A stretch of DNA of 64,000 nt, from contig NC_063988.1 in assembly GCF_932276165.1 (NCBI RefSeq), forward strand, positions 10,788,001 through 10,852,000, read 5' to 3'. The translations under genes and the position numbers were made by a program. The notes below the pieces were generated by a model. It searched no databases, was not told where the DNA came from, and saw only the letters and a list, made by a program, of their open reading frames with translations. Positions 36,042-49,373 of this stretch are shown here, piece by piece. Each line of letters opens with the position of its first letter. Within the stretch, counting starts at the first letter, position 1. This DNA comes from Plutella xylostella. Its lineage: Eukaryota; Arthropoda; Insecta; Lepidoptera; Plutellidae.

Positions 36042-37258
36042 CGGGCGCGGGTGGGCGGGGGCGACGCGCGTGTCACAAACACAGATTATTTGAATGAAAC
36101 ATCACAGATAAGTCACAGGCTCGTCGCGCGTGTTGACATAAAGTATTCTGTGACAATGGTCCCGCAGGACCCGCAGACTCGACCCTCGTAATGATACCTA
36201 CTTAAACCTTCTTTATAGGACCACCCGGAGCTGGGTAAAAATATGGTCGGACTAGGGATTTATTTTACAACTTAGAGCGAATTATACCCTGAGGATGTTT
36301 ATAATTTTGTTTTGCATGGTTAGACGCAGTTTCTTTTACATAAATAAAACGAAAAGAGATGAGAACGTTTTTTGCCATCACTCGAAAACAACAGAGACGA
36401 AAATTGAGTGCAGCAATGCACTTCTGCCTACCCCGCTCAGGTGATCAGCTATACTGCCATAGCCAACCCGGCATGTGTGTTTATGTTACGTGCATTTTTT
36501 AATAAATAAACAGGATCAAATTAAGGCTGACAAGTCCAAGCTTCGCGAACAATTTAATTAAAATTATAAAACGAGTTTTGATGAGTTTGTCGCGTGTTTG
36601 TTTGTGCTGCAAACACAAGTGATTTATTATTACATTAACAACCACAATAATATATGGTCATCATTTTAGAAAAAGGATAATTAACAAAATTAAGGGTTTT
36701 AGAAAAATGAGTGTGTCATTCCCAACAAGGTTAAAATTCGTGAATAAATGTATGTGTACTGCATAATTATTATGTTCACGACTGTAATCCCTGTAGGGGT
36801 GATGACTAGCAAGCGAGCCACTTCAGTTATTTGGTCACAAGACTGACGAGCCGTACCGCCGCTTTGAGGACGAGCCTACTGCAATATTTTAAAGACCATC
36901 AGTATCAAAAATGATGAAATGCTCGCCGTAAATGTAAAAACAAAGCCAAACATCGTTTTTATGAAGCTTATTCCATAGTCTTAAACATGTTATGGTTTAT
37001 TCATGGCGCTTGCCCCCGGAATAAACAACCGGGAGCGCAAAGCTGATGGATCTGGTTTCAGATAAAAATACATTATTATACGCTACACAAGAACATGAAC
37101 GGGTCACTGGCTGCTGATACTGCTGAGCTGAAAAATGTAGGAGAAAGAAAGAAAGAAAACACATTTATTTAGTGTATTAAAGATACAAAGAGTAACTATG
37201 AGAGATAACAAATCGAATGTTAAATAATGTGCCTATACCTTATTATTTTATCCTAATC
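36042..37258. other. Gene-free stretch
   Basis: It begins with a short GC-rich patch (36034-36070) and is then ordinary AT-rich sequence. No gene or repeat boundary is supported apart from a GAAA microsatellite at about 37143-37160. Confidence 0.5.
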
Positions 37259-37454
37259 CTAACTAATATTAAAAATGCGAAAGTAACTGTGTCTGTCTAT
37301 CTGTCTGTTACACTTTCACGCCAAAACTACTAAAAGGATTTGGTATACATATGGTCTAGCTAGACCCTGAGAAAGATCATAGGCTACTTTTTATCCCGGA
37401 ATTCCCACGGGAAAACTTTTTAAGGCGAAGCGAAGCTCGCGGGAACAGCTAGTT
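37259..37454 (+). mobile_element. Lepidopteran Helitron-like (MINE/Lep1-type) repeat, copy 3
   Basis: Same organisation as 28274-28475, with a shortened CTGT microsatellite and an internal deletion before GGATTTGGTATACATATGGT. It ends GGGAACAGCTAG. Confidence 0.7.
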
Positions 37455-40400
37455 TTTTATAAAGTTGGTTTTCACTTGAAAACGAACAAATGACAAATTA
37501 AATGTATGGATTTGACAGCTTTTAAGGCTCTTGCTATGTGGTTACTCTGAGGCTCATGTAATCATGTTACATTTTACAAATTAATATGAACAATACCAGA
37601 ACTACTAGCTTTGTTTATAATACGTAACAGAGAGAGGTCACGAGCAGTGCAGGGAATTTGAATTAATAACTTGACGATGCGCCTTTGATACTAAGTACTG
37701 ACGGCAAATTGGTAACAAAGTTTGGTGGACTTATGACTTGCATATTATACGGAGAGAGTACAATGGGATAAGTTTCCCAACTGGGGCACAGACCTGGGTG
37801 CAGGTTCGACTATATTTTGTCGGACAGAAGCCGCTCTCTGCAACTTTGTTACATTATTTTAGATAAGTTTTCTCATTGGATCGTATTAATTTTTGCGCGA
37901 AAGATGTAAATAAGTTTCCCCAAGTCCGTCAATTCAATCATATCAAAATAGTATATTTGTTCCACCAAGCATGCACGTCTAGAGAGTGCGTTAGTATAAC
38001 GTGTAAGTGTTTATGTTATATAATTATGCATATACTTACTATGTGGGTATTTAGTTTGAATTATGCATCGAAACGTAAACATAAACAGGGAACTTCAGGA
38101 ACTCGGAGGTAACTAAAACTTTACTCAGTAAATGGAATAAGTTAAATTACATCAACGTGATTTAAACTAGTTGCCTTTACAAATAAACATAGTGAATGTT
38201 ATTATACAAGGTAAAACGTGTTTAGTTATGACGTACCATTATCATCATTGATGGTCAATAGTTATAGTTACGGGTCAAGTCTTGTGGATGCTATCATCCA
38301 TCGCATCCAAAACTATAGAAAATTGCAGATTCCGGGTGGGTACTCAAAAATATTAAGCTATAAATATAAGGTTAAATATTATCTTTCAGCAACTACCTAC
38401 CACCAAGTCTACTATACCAATAGGGTTTACTTAGTAAACTAAAAAAACCTGTTTCACTTTCAAAAGAACGATGATCTCATAACCAAATCTCAGCAATATT
38501 CATAAACTTTAATGAGAACAAGAGCTGAAAGCCGACGCGATATAAAATGTTAAGTTATCGTTATTTGAAAGTGCCATTACTTCTGAACTTGGCCGTTGTG
38601 TTTTTAACGAGTTTTCTTATCGACAATTAGCATCAGGCTTGTCGATGTCGCCTCCTCGCTCAACAGTCTCGTTATTTTTGGATTTAAAAGAAAGCCTATT
38701 TCCTGAAGCAAAGCCTGCATGGAAAGGTGATTACATTTTATGTGGCAGTTTTTTTTTACGCATCCGCATCGCGGGGATTTGTGCCGACGCGCGCCGTGTA
38801 AGCTTTATTCTATTGCCCCCTAATCTGCCGGCATCCATAGCGAATACCAGAATTAATACAATACGTTTCAAGTGCTGCCGAAAATCGAAAAATGTTTCAG
38901 AAGTTAAAAACAAAAGCCCGTTTCAAAATTTAGCTTTTAACTTTTGAACAGTTTTGATGCTTTTGCAAGAACTCAATATAAAAAAAACATACCAATTCGT
39001 ATTTTGCTTTGTACCTATAGGAGTATTGATGCCACTAAACACCTTACATAAATACCTATGTAGGTACCTCTTTATCGGTAACAACGCTAAAATGATGAAA
39101 TCTTCATCAAATCCATCAATAGAACCACCGTAAGCAATCGAGCTCAGCCACGACACACACGAGACACGACTCACATGATTGAAATGTATGACGTCACGCT
39201 CTGCCGCCAAATGGCTGCAACAGATGATGCTGATGCTTCTATGTTCCACAGAATTTATGACGAACAATACGAAGTCAATGCACTGGTCACAGGGAACGAG
39301 CAATAATTGTTGTTCAGAAATAATGCTGTACTTACTCCTGGACACTGCAAGGTGCATCTTTATTACATTTTTGGGAAGGCTCATCTTTCAATATCTACCG
39401 AAGTACCCACAGCAGTAAGTAGTTGGGGAAGACAAATTGGAAAACACAAATTTATTTATTTAACTAATACACATTTAACATTTGAAACACTGCGATTCTC
39501 ACACTAGACGTGAGGATCAGATTACGGGATATTACATACAAATACCTACGGTTTATAGAGTTAAGCCAGTTAAGTGACAGAAATTTATACATGCAGAAAC
39601 GAAAACATACACTAATTACTTAAGTATGACAGATTTGAACGATACGAACAAGTAGTTAGGTATATTCACGAAATTAAGAAAGAAATATTATAATGAGCCT
39701 CGTTCTATTTCTTGCAAAAATGTTACAATTATTAAAATAACTACACTTTACTTTCGTCGCAAGGCACAAGAAAGGTGAACCTTTATTTTATTTTATATTA
39801 TGCACCTTGTTAACGTTATCAAAGACTTTCAGTTATCTTTGAATGTAGAAAGGAGGTCTGTAGCCGCACCAAGTGACTGAAAGTGCACCACAATTTTGCA
39901 CCAGCACCACTGTGGTCCTCGCTCAAGAGAATGCTAAACTAATGAGCAATGCACAGGAAACAACTACCTCTATAATGTCATTCAATTTTTTTTATTATAA
40001 CAAAGGGAATTTAATGAGTATTATACTGTTATTTTCATAAATGAATTGTGATCCCACTTTGTCTTGTAATAATATGATGTACTGTAATCAGACTGTATTG
40101 TAGGATAATGACCTGTGTGACAACCCGCATCGGATTCCAAGGCCCTTTGGTGATACCCTGATTACCCGTACCATGTACCTACGTACCTGTGGAGTTCTGA
40201 ACATAACCACAGCGATAAATTATACCCCTGAAGGCGGAAATGTAGAGTTACTGCGATGGAACGTGACAAATGGCGCATGTCTATTGGAGTTCAATTTCAA
40301 GACAACAATAAATAAATGGCAAAACATACCTACATAATAGTCATGTCAAAATTGTAACATGCGACAACTTACCTATTTATTTGAGTTACAAACATTGATA

Positions 40401-43400
40401 CTTACTAACATAACAGGAGAGACGCACATTGAATGTTGAACAAGATAATAAGATAAAGAGATCGAACAAGGCCCAGGGGGGTCACTCTATATGAATAAAA
40501 ACTAACTAAGTATCTAGTTGTATTAAACGCGCCACCGACAGCTCTCGTTCGTTCGTTTTTCGGCATTATAGAGTAACGCTCCTGTTTACTTCTTTAGTCA
40601 TGCATGAATATTGTTAAGGGTCTATCATTGGAAAGACAAGACAATACATACAGACCGCGGCACGTGCAGATCTAACTAAATTAATGTTGGATTGCGGTTC
40701 CTTGTATACTTTACGGTTAATGTACATAATTAATACAAATGATGCCGAATTAATAATTACCAAACATGATTTAATACGGACATTGTTGACTAATTTATAG
40801 TTAGTGAAGACCATTTAATTGTAATGTGTGAAAAGCTGGTGAATTTGTAAAGGTTGTGTTTTGCATTTCAAAATATTTTTGCTACGAATTGCAATCAAAA
40901 TTGTTTCATAAAAGAGTTTGAATGTTTAATAAACTCCCTTAGATGTAGTTTCAGCTAAACTAGCCCGGTAATGAACAGGTTGCTGGTATTATGCTCGTAA
41001 TGAAACTCGCCTCCGCCAGTTTCTAACGAAACGGAAAATTAATTTAAATATCACCTGCATTTTCATTAGCGGCGCACCTGCACAGGCTCTTGCTATATCC
41101 AACTAACTAGGTATGTATAGTGCACAGTCTAGGGCTAAGTAACCTGACCTTCTCAGATAGCACTCTGTCACTCTGTAGTGTGGCAACATACGCCATAAAC
41201 GATCATTCGCACATCAACGGTTGTTTGACTAGCGCGTCCTTACAACTCGAAGGCTAGTAATATAATATGGCAATGCTCAAAGGTTTTTTTTAGTGAGACG
41301 TCACATTTAGCTTTTATCATCGAAAAAATAAAATGCGTAGGTACCTATCTACTTTTTCAAATTTAAGTAGGTTGTAGGTTGTAGTAGGGAAAAATGACGT
41401 TTGACTCAATTTTATTATTAATTCTAGCCTGAAAGCTGCCTGAAAGGCTGGAATTGAGCTACGCAGGTTTTAATCAGTCTGATGTTATTTCACAGAATGT
41501 ACACTTTTCAAACAGAGTAAAAATCCAGGACAAAATATACATGCATTGTTGGAATTTCAGCTAACACTCCGGTAAGGCTTGTGGCTACCCGCATGGACAT
41601 AAATTGCAACGCCTGTACATTTTACAATGTAACGGACTTTAAATATTTTATCCGCGAAGATTTAAGAAACACTCACCTATAAAAGAAATACTCGACAAGA
41701 GAAGTGAATACAAAAATATTACCAACAATTTATACGGACTTGACCCGATCCTTTTGTAAAAACACTCAGCAAATCTTAAGTATTTATGTAATTGTAAATA
41801 AAGGCAAAAGCCGAGTCAGCGGATTAACTTCCTCTTACATTGTGAGCGTTCGCCGCGAGCGAACACGTGGTCCGTTTGTGTTCGTAAACACTTGTAATAT
41901 TAAAAAGAGGAAATATTTGGCGTTTTATAAATTATAACTTAAAATAGAAAATAGGAAATCTCGAGCGGAAAAGAGAGTTGCTTTGCTGGACTAAATATTC
42001 AAAGGACCATGAAAAGGCTTGATAGCCTTATGATCGGATCGCTGGTAGTAGAAGCAACGTTTATTGATACCTATTTACAACTGAACAGTGTATATAATAT
42101 ATCTATCTGTCTGTTTACTATAAATCCTGAACAGTAGGTATTTGATTTTCCTACTTGATTTGTGTGTTTGTCAACATAGATTATCGCATGTTAATACACA
42201 CTTGTATAGTTACAGTCAGTGTATTAAAAAAAAGTTGAACCGGTTTACTGTTAAATAAAATAATGTTACTCTAAAGTAAATCACAAAGTATAATGTTGCA
42301 ACAGAAAAAAAACCTCGTTTAGGGACATTTATTTCAGAACATAATGAATCTCGCAATTAGTGCAATACAGCACGCTAATTGCACTGGCGATGGCGGTGTT
42401 CTCTTTGCGCGGGTTCGCTGTTTTATTCCCGGCGCGGCTCGCTAATCGATAGGTGCTACAAGCCCACCCGATCCTGTAGTTAGCCTGAACACTGAAGCAC
42501 TTTATTCAAATTAATTGTAGGTACTACCTGTAAGGATGGTTCTGTGTACACTGTGTTGTATGACTATGGTGACCACTGCATACCATTTTTCCTTTTAGCG
42601 TGTCGGTGACTAAAATTAGAGCTAAGTAGACTAGAGTTTGCCACCCATGAATACTCATAGATTTCACCTTGTTGATCGATTGCGCAGAATTCGCACAATT
42701 ATCGTAATTCATCACCGTCACAACACAACTCATCATGTCCCCACTGCTAGGGCACGAGTCTCCTTCCAATAAAGACCCAACAAACATTTTACCCTCAGTT
42801 ACAGCTATTTTTATAACTTTAACCTGTATAACTGTGTTATAATTATCTCAGTTCTAACATAAAGCGATAAAGATGAGTTAAAAAACGAAATTAGTGTTAA
42901 CAGCAGGTTTAAGTGTTAAAATGGTATTAGGCGAAGCAATTATAATTAAGATGTTATAGGTTTAAACTGTTTCTAGAACCTAAAGCTATACAAGAGTGCT
43001 CACTGACACTTGTTAACACTTATGGTTGTTAAGTGGTTTCCTTTAATACTCATATAAATCTTTAGGTGTCATATTGACTTTAGGCTGCAGGAATTGGTTA
43101 TAAAAGAGATTTTGTCAAGAGTGCAGTAAGACAAGATTCTTACAGTGTTGGAAAACTCAACAATGCAGTTTTAATCTTTAAGGTTAACTTAACTTACGCT
43201 TATTGCGTTTGGCAAGTAGACTGTAAAAGTAACGGTGTTAAGCAAGACTGTGCGGATCGACTAAAACTGCATAATACCCTTGGCTAAGGGTGTTCTATTT
43301 CAAAAAGTGTAATAGATGACTTAGGTGAGTCTATATGTCTTAAATGTAAGTTCGCCATTTGCATTGGCGACCTAACCTATAAATTGCTGGGATAAACAAT

Positions 43401-44145
43401 ATTTTGCTTTAAAATACTTACTTATTTATGTGAATTTTGTCATTCCAGTCATGCCAATCGATTTATGAAACTAATGGACATACAGTAAGGATACAAAAAA
43501 ATACAAAATTGAGTCGTCTATTTTATATTTACTTATGTTTCATTTGAAATCCTTAATAAATTCGGAGCGCATTAAAATTGAGGTGGGAAATATGGTATAC
43601 ATTACAGTAAAATTACAATGGCATATTATTTTCAATTCACAAAACATGTGAAGTCAAGTTAATATATTATATTTACTGTTATTTAGTATTAATCAATACT
43701 GTCACTCTAATACTGTCGCGTATGATTGCTGTTGACACTATTATTTTCAAAGACATACATCTTGTATGGTAAAAGTGTATTCGAAACGGTAACATACTCA
43801 CTTAACCCTTTTTTACCAAACAAATAAGAGTCAGGGAGTCAAATAACCATTCTACAACCACAACTATACCGGTAAAAGTTCTAGCTGAGAGTGATTAAAC
43901 GCTCTTCAATAGTAACTTTAGCACTTCAATGATACCGTACTACAGGCTATCTATAACTTAAACACTTCAATGACACCGTTTTACAGACTTTCTAAAGCCT
44001 TTACTCTCAAAATCGTGGGCCTCTTTCGTGGTTATAAGTGAGTTAGAGCACTCTCCTACACTCTTATACAGCTATGTCTTAACACTTTAATTTTCGAATG
44101 GAACCATTATACAAGTTATATGAGAGTTTTTTTAACGCTACGATG
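37455..44145. other. Gene-free stretch
   Basis: No host exon or RNA gene is supportable. The longest ORF (38923-39384, minus, 153 codons) overlaps plus-strand ORFs and has no recognisable domain, so I do not call it. One MITE (40479-40582) is present. Confidence 0.45.
40479..40582. mobile_element. MITE with GGGTCACTCTATA termini, copy 2
   Basis: Left end GGGTCACTCTATATGAATAA; right end TTTTTCGGCATTATAGAGTA followed by ACGCTCC. It is a decayed relative of 30783-30909, sharing the internal ACAGCTCTCGT block near the right end. Confidence 0.5.
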
Positions 44146-44150
44146 TTAGT

Positions 44151-44345
44151 TGGGGAGAGAGTCTACCACGCGGGCCCAGTGCGGGTTGGTGGACATCAAC
44201 ACAAGCAAGTTTGTGCTGAGAGAGTTGTCGGGTAAGTGGGCAAGCCGACAACTCTCAGATATTTTCAAGCTGCCCGAAGGCCTCTGATAAGGCTTAACGA
44301 CTGCTGCTGAAACAGCGACCGGGACCTACGGACGGCTGCGGCTTA
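44151..44345. repeat. Probable retroelement or SINE body fragment with a hairpin
   Basis: This is a GC-richer island with CCAGTGCGGGTTGGTGG, similar to part of the SINE family B body, and GGCCTCTGATAAGGCTTAACG. I associate both with lepidopteran repeat bodies, from memory. A perfect 12-bp hairpin (GAGAGTTGTCGG at 44220-44231 with 44245-44256) lies in it. Confidence 0.3.
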
Positions 44346-45497
44346 AGAGCGTCCGAAGCGTCCAGAAAACAACTATGTATTTGAAATCGAAATCATATTG
44401 TAGCTGGTAAAAAATATTTTTACCAACTGCCAACAGGCAGAGAATATCGATTAAATTCATTGTACCAGCAGTTTGTTTCTCAGTAATAGTAATCTGTGGT
44501 AATGTCCCCCCTCGAGGCTCGCCGAGCAATTTCTCTAACAAAGAGTGTTTTCGCCAGATGCCGGCTATCTGCGCCATTGTTCCTCCGTCAGCCGTGACTT
44601 GTGACAGGCGCTCTGGCAGCCGGATTATGTAAAATTATCTATAGAGATTGTGGATGCCAGAGCCATGCCTATAGCACTGGCGCCATATTGACGGTAACAT
44701 GAAATAATAATAATAGACTCATAGAAAATACACACAAATTTACAACATAATAATGTACCTACATACTGATAATATACATACATCATAAATAATTTTAAAA
44801 ATTCTTCTGACTCCTTACAAATTAAAACGAACGAACTTTATTTCTAAATTAGACAATAATGGTGTTACAAAAAAGCCACTAAATTTTTGTAATCCAACCT
44901 GCAGTTAGAGGGATTGCATCGGATGCCGCGGTAGATTGGAAAATTCTATTGGAAAATGAATATTCTTATTGAATTAGTATAGAGCGCTCCCGGCGCCGCG
45001 CGATGCCTCCAAATTGGTTTAGTTTGTGCGGAGACGGCTGCCCTACATTTACTACTTTTAACATTGATTTTTTCCGCCTTTTGTACTCGTTAAAACAAAA
45101 TGGTTATCGGTTACCATTGTAGTTCATAGATTTTTCATCAAAATAACTACATACAATTTATATGATACAAACTAAGTTATTTTATAAATATGAGCGGGCA
45201 GTTAACACTTAACTCCTAGGCTAGGATAATCCCTACGAAGTTTTCCAAGGAACTATGGTTTATTTATTGATCGTTTTCTCATAAACGTTCGCAAATCATA
45301 AGACACCAAAGTAGGCTAGTGACAGTAAACTTAGGCCTCTTTTATTCAACAATTTCTACAAGGAGAGAAAGGCAGGTTCCTTTAAAACAAAGCTGGGCAA
45401 CAGTTGCCTCCTATCCTCGCTCAGCAGTGGAAGCAAATTGGCTGTAGTTACCTGGGTTCAGCTGAACACGGGCAGGTTTTCAATGGCTGCCACTACC

Positions 45498-45530
45498 CGC
45501 GCCGCCGCCGCCGCCGCCGCCGCCGCCGTC
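45498..45530 (+). repeat. GCC trinucleotide repeat
   Basis: About ten CGC/GCC units with one interruption (GTC). The polyarginine or polyalanine ORFs over it are a consequence of the repeat, not evidence of a gene. Confidence 0.75.
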
Positions 45531-46151
45531 GCGCTTTCACTACCTCAATTTGTTTCCGTTTTCAATACGAAAACATTCCACGTGTATCGCTCGCTGTACA
45601 ACTTTTATGTGAACATAATGTGACCTATTTGAAACGTTCATTCATGTTATGTTATTTTCGTATTTGCAGCCGTAATCCGATAGAAACGGCTTGTTAAGTA
45701 TTATAATTTTCAATTCATAATTTACAGCACCGATACAGTATTGTGAAGAACTAACAGTTAGATATCGGACTCTTACAAGAAGCTCCTCAAAGCTCTGTTC
45801 TGGCTTTTCTTATTCAAGTTCTGCTGGTAATGTTATTAGGTACATACACAGTCTGAAAAAGCTGAAATAAAATGGAACCAAAGGTCCCGCGGGGCGAGTG
45901 CAGAGGAAGACTGCAGGAAGAGCTTTCACTGGACTAAATAAATGCAATTTAAAGTCTCATGTGACTTAGTTACAAGGAGCTTGGTTGGTTCTAAATAACG
46001 TACTCTACTATTATAAAATATTATACTTATTAGAGAAAAGATTTGATATCTTTTTGTAATAAGACTCCGAAACTATTAGACTTATTTAGTTAATGCACAT
46101 ACTTATTCTTTCACTGTTATAAACCTACACTAAGTCTGAGTTTTATATAGT

Positions 46152-46226
46152 TGACTTTTTATCCCGGATATCCTACGGAAAACCCTCTAAAAGCGATACG
46201 AAGCTCTCAAGGCAAAATTAGCTTGT
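46152..46226 (+). mobile_element. Relic of the Helitron-like repeat
   Basis: CTTTTTATCCCGGATATCCT, then ACGGAAAACC and GCGATACGAAGCTC match the 3' half of the Helitron-like repeats with many substitutions. An old copy. Confidence 0.45.
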
Positions 46227-46955
46227 TATGTTTCGTGATTAAGCTGAGATACCTACGTGTATCAAGTTCATAGCACTATGCGAACACTCTCACCTGTAAA
46301 TTGAATTATACTTAGTTTGTGTAATGCTGTGCAGCTGAAGTAAAACGCTGGGTTTAATTATGTCATTGTGTATATATGAGAGCGAATTAAGAGGATAATG
46401 AGGAAAGGCCTAGGACTAGTGTGGTGGTGGTTTATAAAATGTTGGTATGGTGATGTTGAAGACGAGCAATGCAGGCTGATTGTTATCATCAAAATTAGAT
46501 TAAAATAAAAAAAACAAAATGATTCAGCAACTTTAAGTTTGTACAAGTACAAAGGTATTTCTTATAGATACACACTAATTCACATTATGTATCTACTACG
46601 AGTCAAGTCATAATATATTTTAAATCTCTATGGGAGGAATAACATGAATTAAAATAAATGAAAAAGAACATACTACACATAATAAAACATCACAAAATTA
46701 ATCAGGCTTTGAAGATTGTGTTGCCACATTCGCGAGATGACATTTACCCCGGTGGGGTGAAAATTGTCTACAAGAATATAAATTGCTGCCAGTGTTACCA
46801 GGATTGTCGCACCATTTTAGATAACAAGCCGTTAAATTGAGTTGTGTAGGGGTTGCCAGGGTCTTCGGTTCACCGCATCCTTTTAAATTAAACTGAATTC
46901 TGTAGATACTAATACTTTATTTTGTGAGAAAATTGAAAAGGTTTTTATCTAGATT

Positions 46956-47276
46956 CTATTCTATTTTATTCTATTCTCTGTGGGGGTGTCAGTACCTGCA
47001 CATATCCCCAAGGTCTAAACTGCCTTCCTAAGCTTGGACCATTTCCCACCACGCTGGTCCACTGCGGGTTGGTGGGTTCACATATCTAGATGTGCTAAAT
47101 CTAGATATGCAGGTTTCCTCACGATGTTTTTCCTTCACCGTAAGAGCGATGGTATACATTGTACTTAAATTCAGAAAAGAACTCATTGGTACATGTCAGC
47201 GCCGGGATTCGAACCCGCATCTCTGGCGTGAGAAGCGGGCGCTTACCCGACTGAGCTACCACCGCTCCAGCTCCGC
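46956..47276 (-). mobile_element. tRNA-derived SINE, family B, copy 2, with 12-bp target duplication
   Basis: Near-identical to the copy at 23991-24331: the same tRNA-like head with A and B boxes on the minus strand, the same body and the same ATAGA-type tail. TTTATCTAGATT flanks both ends exactly (46944-46955 and 47277-47288). This defines the insertion boundaries and confirms retroposition. Confidence 0.85.
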
Positions 47277-47593
47277 TTTATCTAGATTAGTTTTAGCCAT
47301 TTTATTTTAAACCATGATGACCCAAATAAAAAAGTTAACTTGAATAACTAAAAATATTTTCACTGTTAATGAAAATGCAAGAGTCAATAATTATCATTTA
47401 TGTGTTCGTAATTAATCCATCCATGTAGGCATAGGCAATCTATAAATGAAGTAGATATATGAGAATAGTGCGTTCATAATGATTATGCTAGAACTTTGCT
47501 ACAAGTGAAATAATAATGGAAGTAGGTACATATTTGTAATTTCTTGTGAAGGCGTAAACTTTAAGAGGAGTCTTAGACAAGAGTGGATCTTCT

Positions 47594-47614
47594 AAAATAA
47601 TAATAATAATAATA
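47594..47614. repeat. TAA microsatellite
   Basis: Six AAT units, then ATATTTAATGAACAC. Possibly the tail of an unrecognised retroelement. Confidence 0.55.
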
Positions 47615-48022
47615 TTTAATGAACACGGAAGATTACCCGGCGTGAGCTACACACACATTATTGCAGATGATGTAATTTTTCGTAACGGGATTCCTCATTC
47701 CTACGGGATTATAAGATTTCATGCCCGGAGTCTTGTTTAATACCGCTAATGCCGACTCAAATATTATTCATAACGTCGCAATGCTCACACGGAATCTCTG
47801 CGTTATTGAAACTCATAAAATATTTATTACGATTCGTATGTATGTAGGAGGTTGTCAGCCGAATTAGCTTATGCACCCTCGAGATGAAGCACCCACTCCT
47901 TGTCAGAAAGCATCTCTTTTCTCCTTTAAATTCATGATCTTTGAACTTTTGCTTTCACGTATCCAATAACGTTACAATTACTCAAATTTAACATTGTGTC
48001 TTTCTCTTTGTTGCAGGATACA

Positions 48023-48078
48023 ATGAGTGTAGTGGTTGAGTGGGCACGGACCGGCGTGGCATGAGAGAGCCGCCATGA
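48023..48078 (+). promoter_or_regulatory. Two chained uORFs before the receptor start
   Basis: uORF1 (48023-48064, 13 codons plus TGA) ends in a TGA that overlaps the ATG of uORF2 (48061-48078, 5 codons plus TGA) as ATGA. The TGA of uORF2 overlaps the main ATG (48075) again as ATGA. All three frames are thus linked by four-base stop/start overlaps. The main ATG has the strong context GCCGCCATGA. Translational repression with reinitiation is a reasonable inference. Confidence 0.7.
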
Positions 48079-48630
48079 GGGGCGCGCGCTGGCGGGGCGC
48101 GGCCGCCGTGCTGGCGCTGCTGGCGTGCACGGAGCCCGCGCTGCCCGACCCGCACGACCCACACGACCCACACGACCCGCACCCCGGCCCCCGACACCAC
48201 CACCGACACCGACACAAAGACACCGCACTATTCCACCCCAACGACGACTACCGACACTTCTCCCCCTATGACGCACACTTCGTAGACCCATACCCACACA
48301 GCATGGCTCTGCGCGCGGATTGGCTGAACGACTCTGTAGCGGAATTAAAAGACAAGAAGCAGCACGCTCATTGGCCGATCAAGCGCGAGGCGGTGATTGA
48401 AGGCGAGCTGGTATTGGGCGGGCTGATGATGGTTCACGAGCGGTCTGAGCGGCGCACGTGCGGCCGCGTCATGCCGCAGGGCGGGGTCCAGGCGCTGGAG
48501 GCCATGCTGTACACGCTCGACATCGTCAACGACATGCAACTCGTCCCCGGGGTCACCATCGGGGCGCATATACTTGATGACTGTGATAAAGACACGTACG
48601 GGCTAGAGATGGCCGTGGATTTTATTAAAG
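48075..48630 (+). CDS. mtt: Receptor coding exon 1: signal peptide and start of the ligand-binding domain
   Basis: It encodes residues 1-185 plus one base. The start at 48075 is chosen because it has a Kozak-like context and directly opens a signal peptide (basic RGARWRG, hydrophobic AAAVLALLAC). An unusual low-complexity segment follows: four DPH repeats (25-36) and a His/Arg cluster (41-47). From about residue 105 the Venus-flytrap domain begins (GELVLGGLMMVHE). It has the paired cysteines C129 and C170 expected to form the lobe-1 disulphide, and GAHILDDCDKDTYGL. A140 sits where mGluR1 has Arg78. There is an N-glycosylation sequon at N85. The donor is AAAG|GTTTGT. GC-rich codon use contrasts sharply with the AT-rich surroundings. 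Confidence 0.85.
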
Positions 48631-49373
48631 GTTTGTACTGTTTTGTAAACTTTACTAAGGCTTAATTGGTTGCTAGGAAAATTGATTATCTATATTTAGG
48701 TTATTTGTTAATGTAATGAAAATACTTTTAAAACTTCCTTTATAAGACGAGAAAATGTATAAAATGTTTCGTCTTGGTTTTCTTAGCCTCTTAGTATCTG
48801 CGATCATCAATTATTTACAAAGCATCTAAGGCGTGCTAAGTGTATCTAGCTCACAAAGGAGGCGTAAAAGAGTAGACAATCCATTAGGGAAATATCTTAA
48901 TGATAGCTCACGGCTCACCTCCGATATTGATCGCGGATTCAGGTGAGGATTATTAACACATAAATTATACGCGGAATAACAGGTCGGTGCCGCTTCTTGT
49001 TGAATAATGCAGAAAGTTGAAAGTTCAGTTCCGAGGTTAGTTCCAGACCTCACACTCGCGACAGTCGGCTCTCGATTTGATTTGCGGGAAACGATTCAAT
49101 TTCCAAGCAGCTTGAACTGCGAAGTGCACTTGGGGAAAATACGGCCACATTTTATGCTAACTCACAAGAATATTTGTTCCGTGATTCTGTAACTTTTACT
49201 GGCGAGAAATGTTGGTAATTTTCGAAGAATTTAAAGTTTTGCCAGCCCTAATACCACGGTTATGATACTAACACATAAAGAAACACTGTAATGGATCGCG
49301 GTCGCATTTCGCACTGACATGCTGCAGTTTGTTACCAATCAACCGCGATCCTCAATATCACTCTCTGTCGCAG

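Noticed and set aside
38923..39384. 153-codon minus-strand ORF
   Set aside because: No domain, signal or coding-like composition recognised. It overlaps plus-strand ORFs and has no splice or promoter support.
45404..45697. 97-codon ORF with polyarginine
   Set aside because: Its apparent feature is translation of the GCC repeat; the rest has no recognisable similarity.
48036..48074. N-terminal extension of the receptor ORF upstream of 48075
   Set aside because: The frame upstream has no ATG, only a TTG. The signal peptide and Kozak context support 48075.
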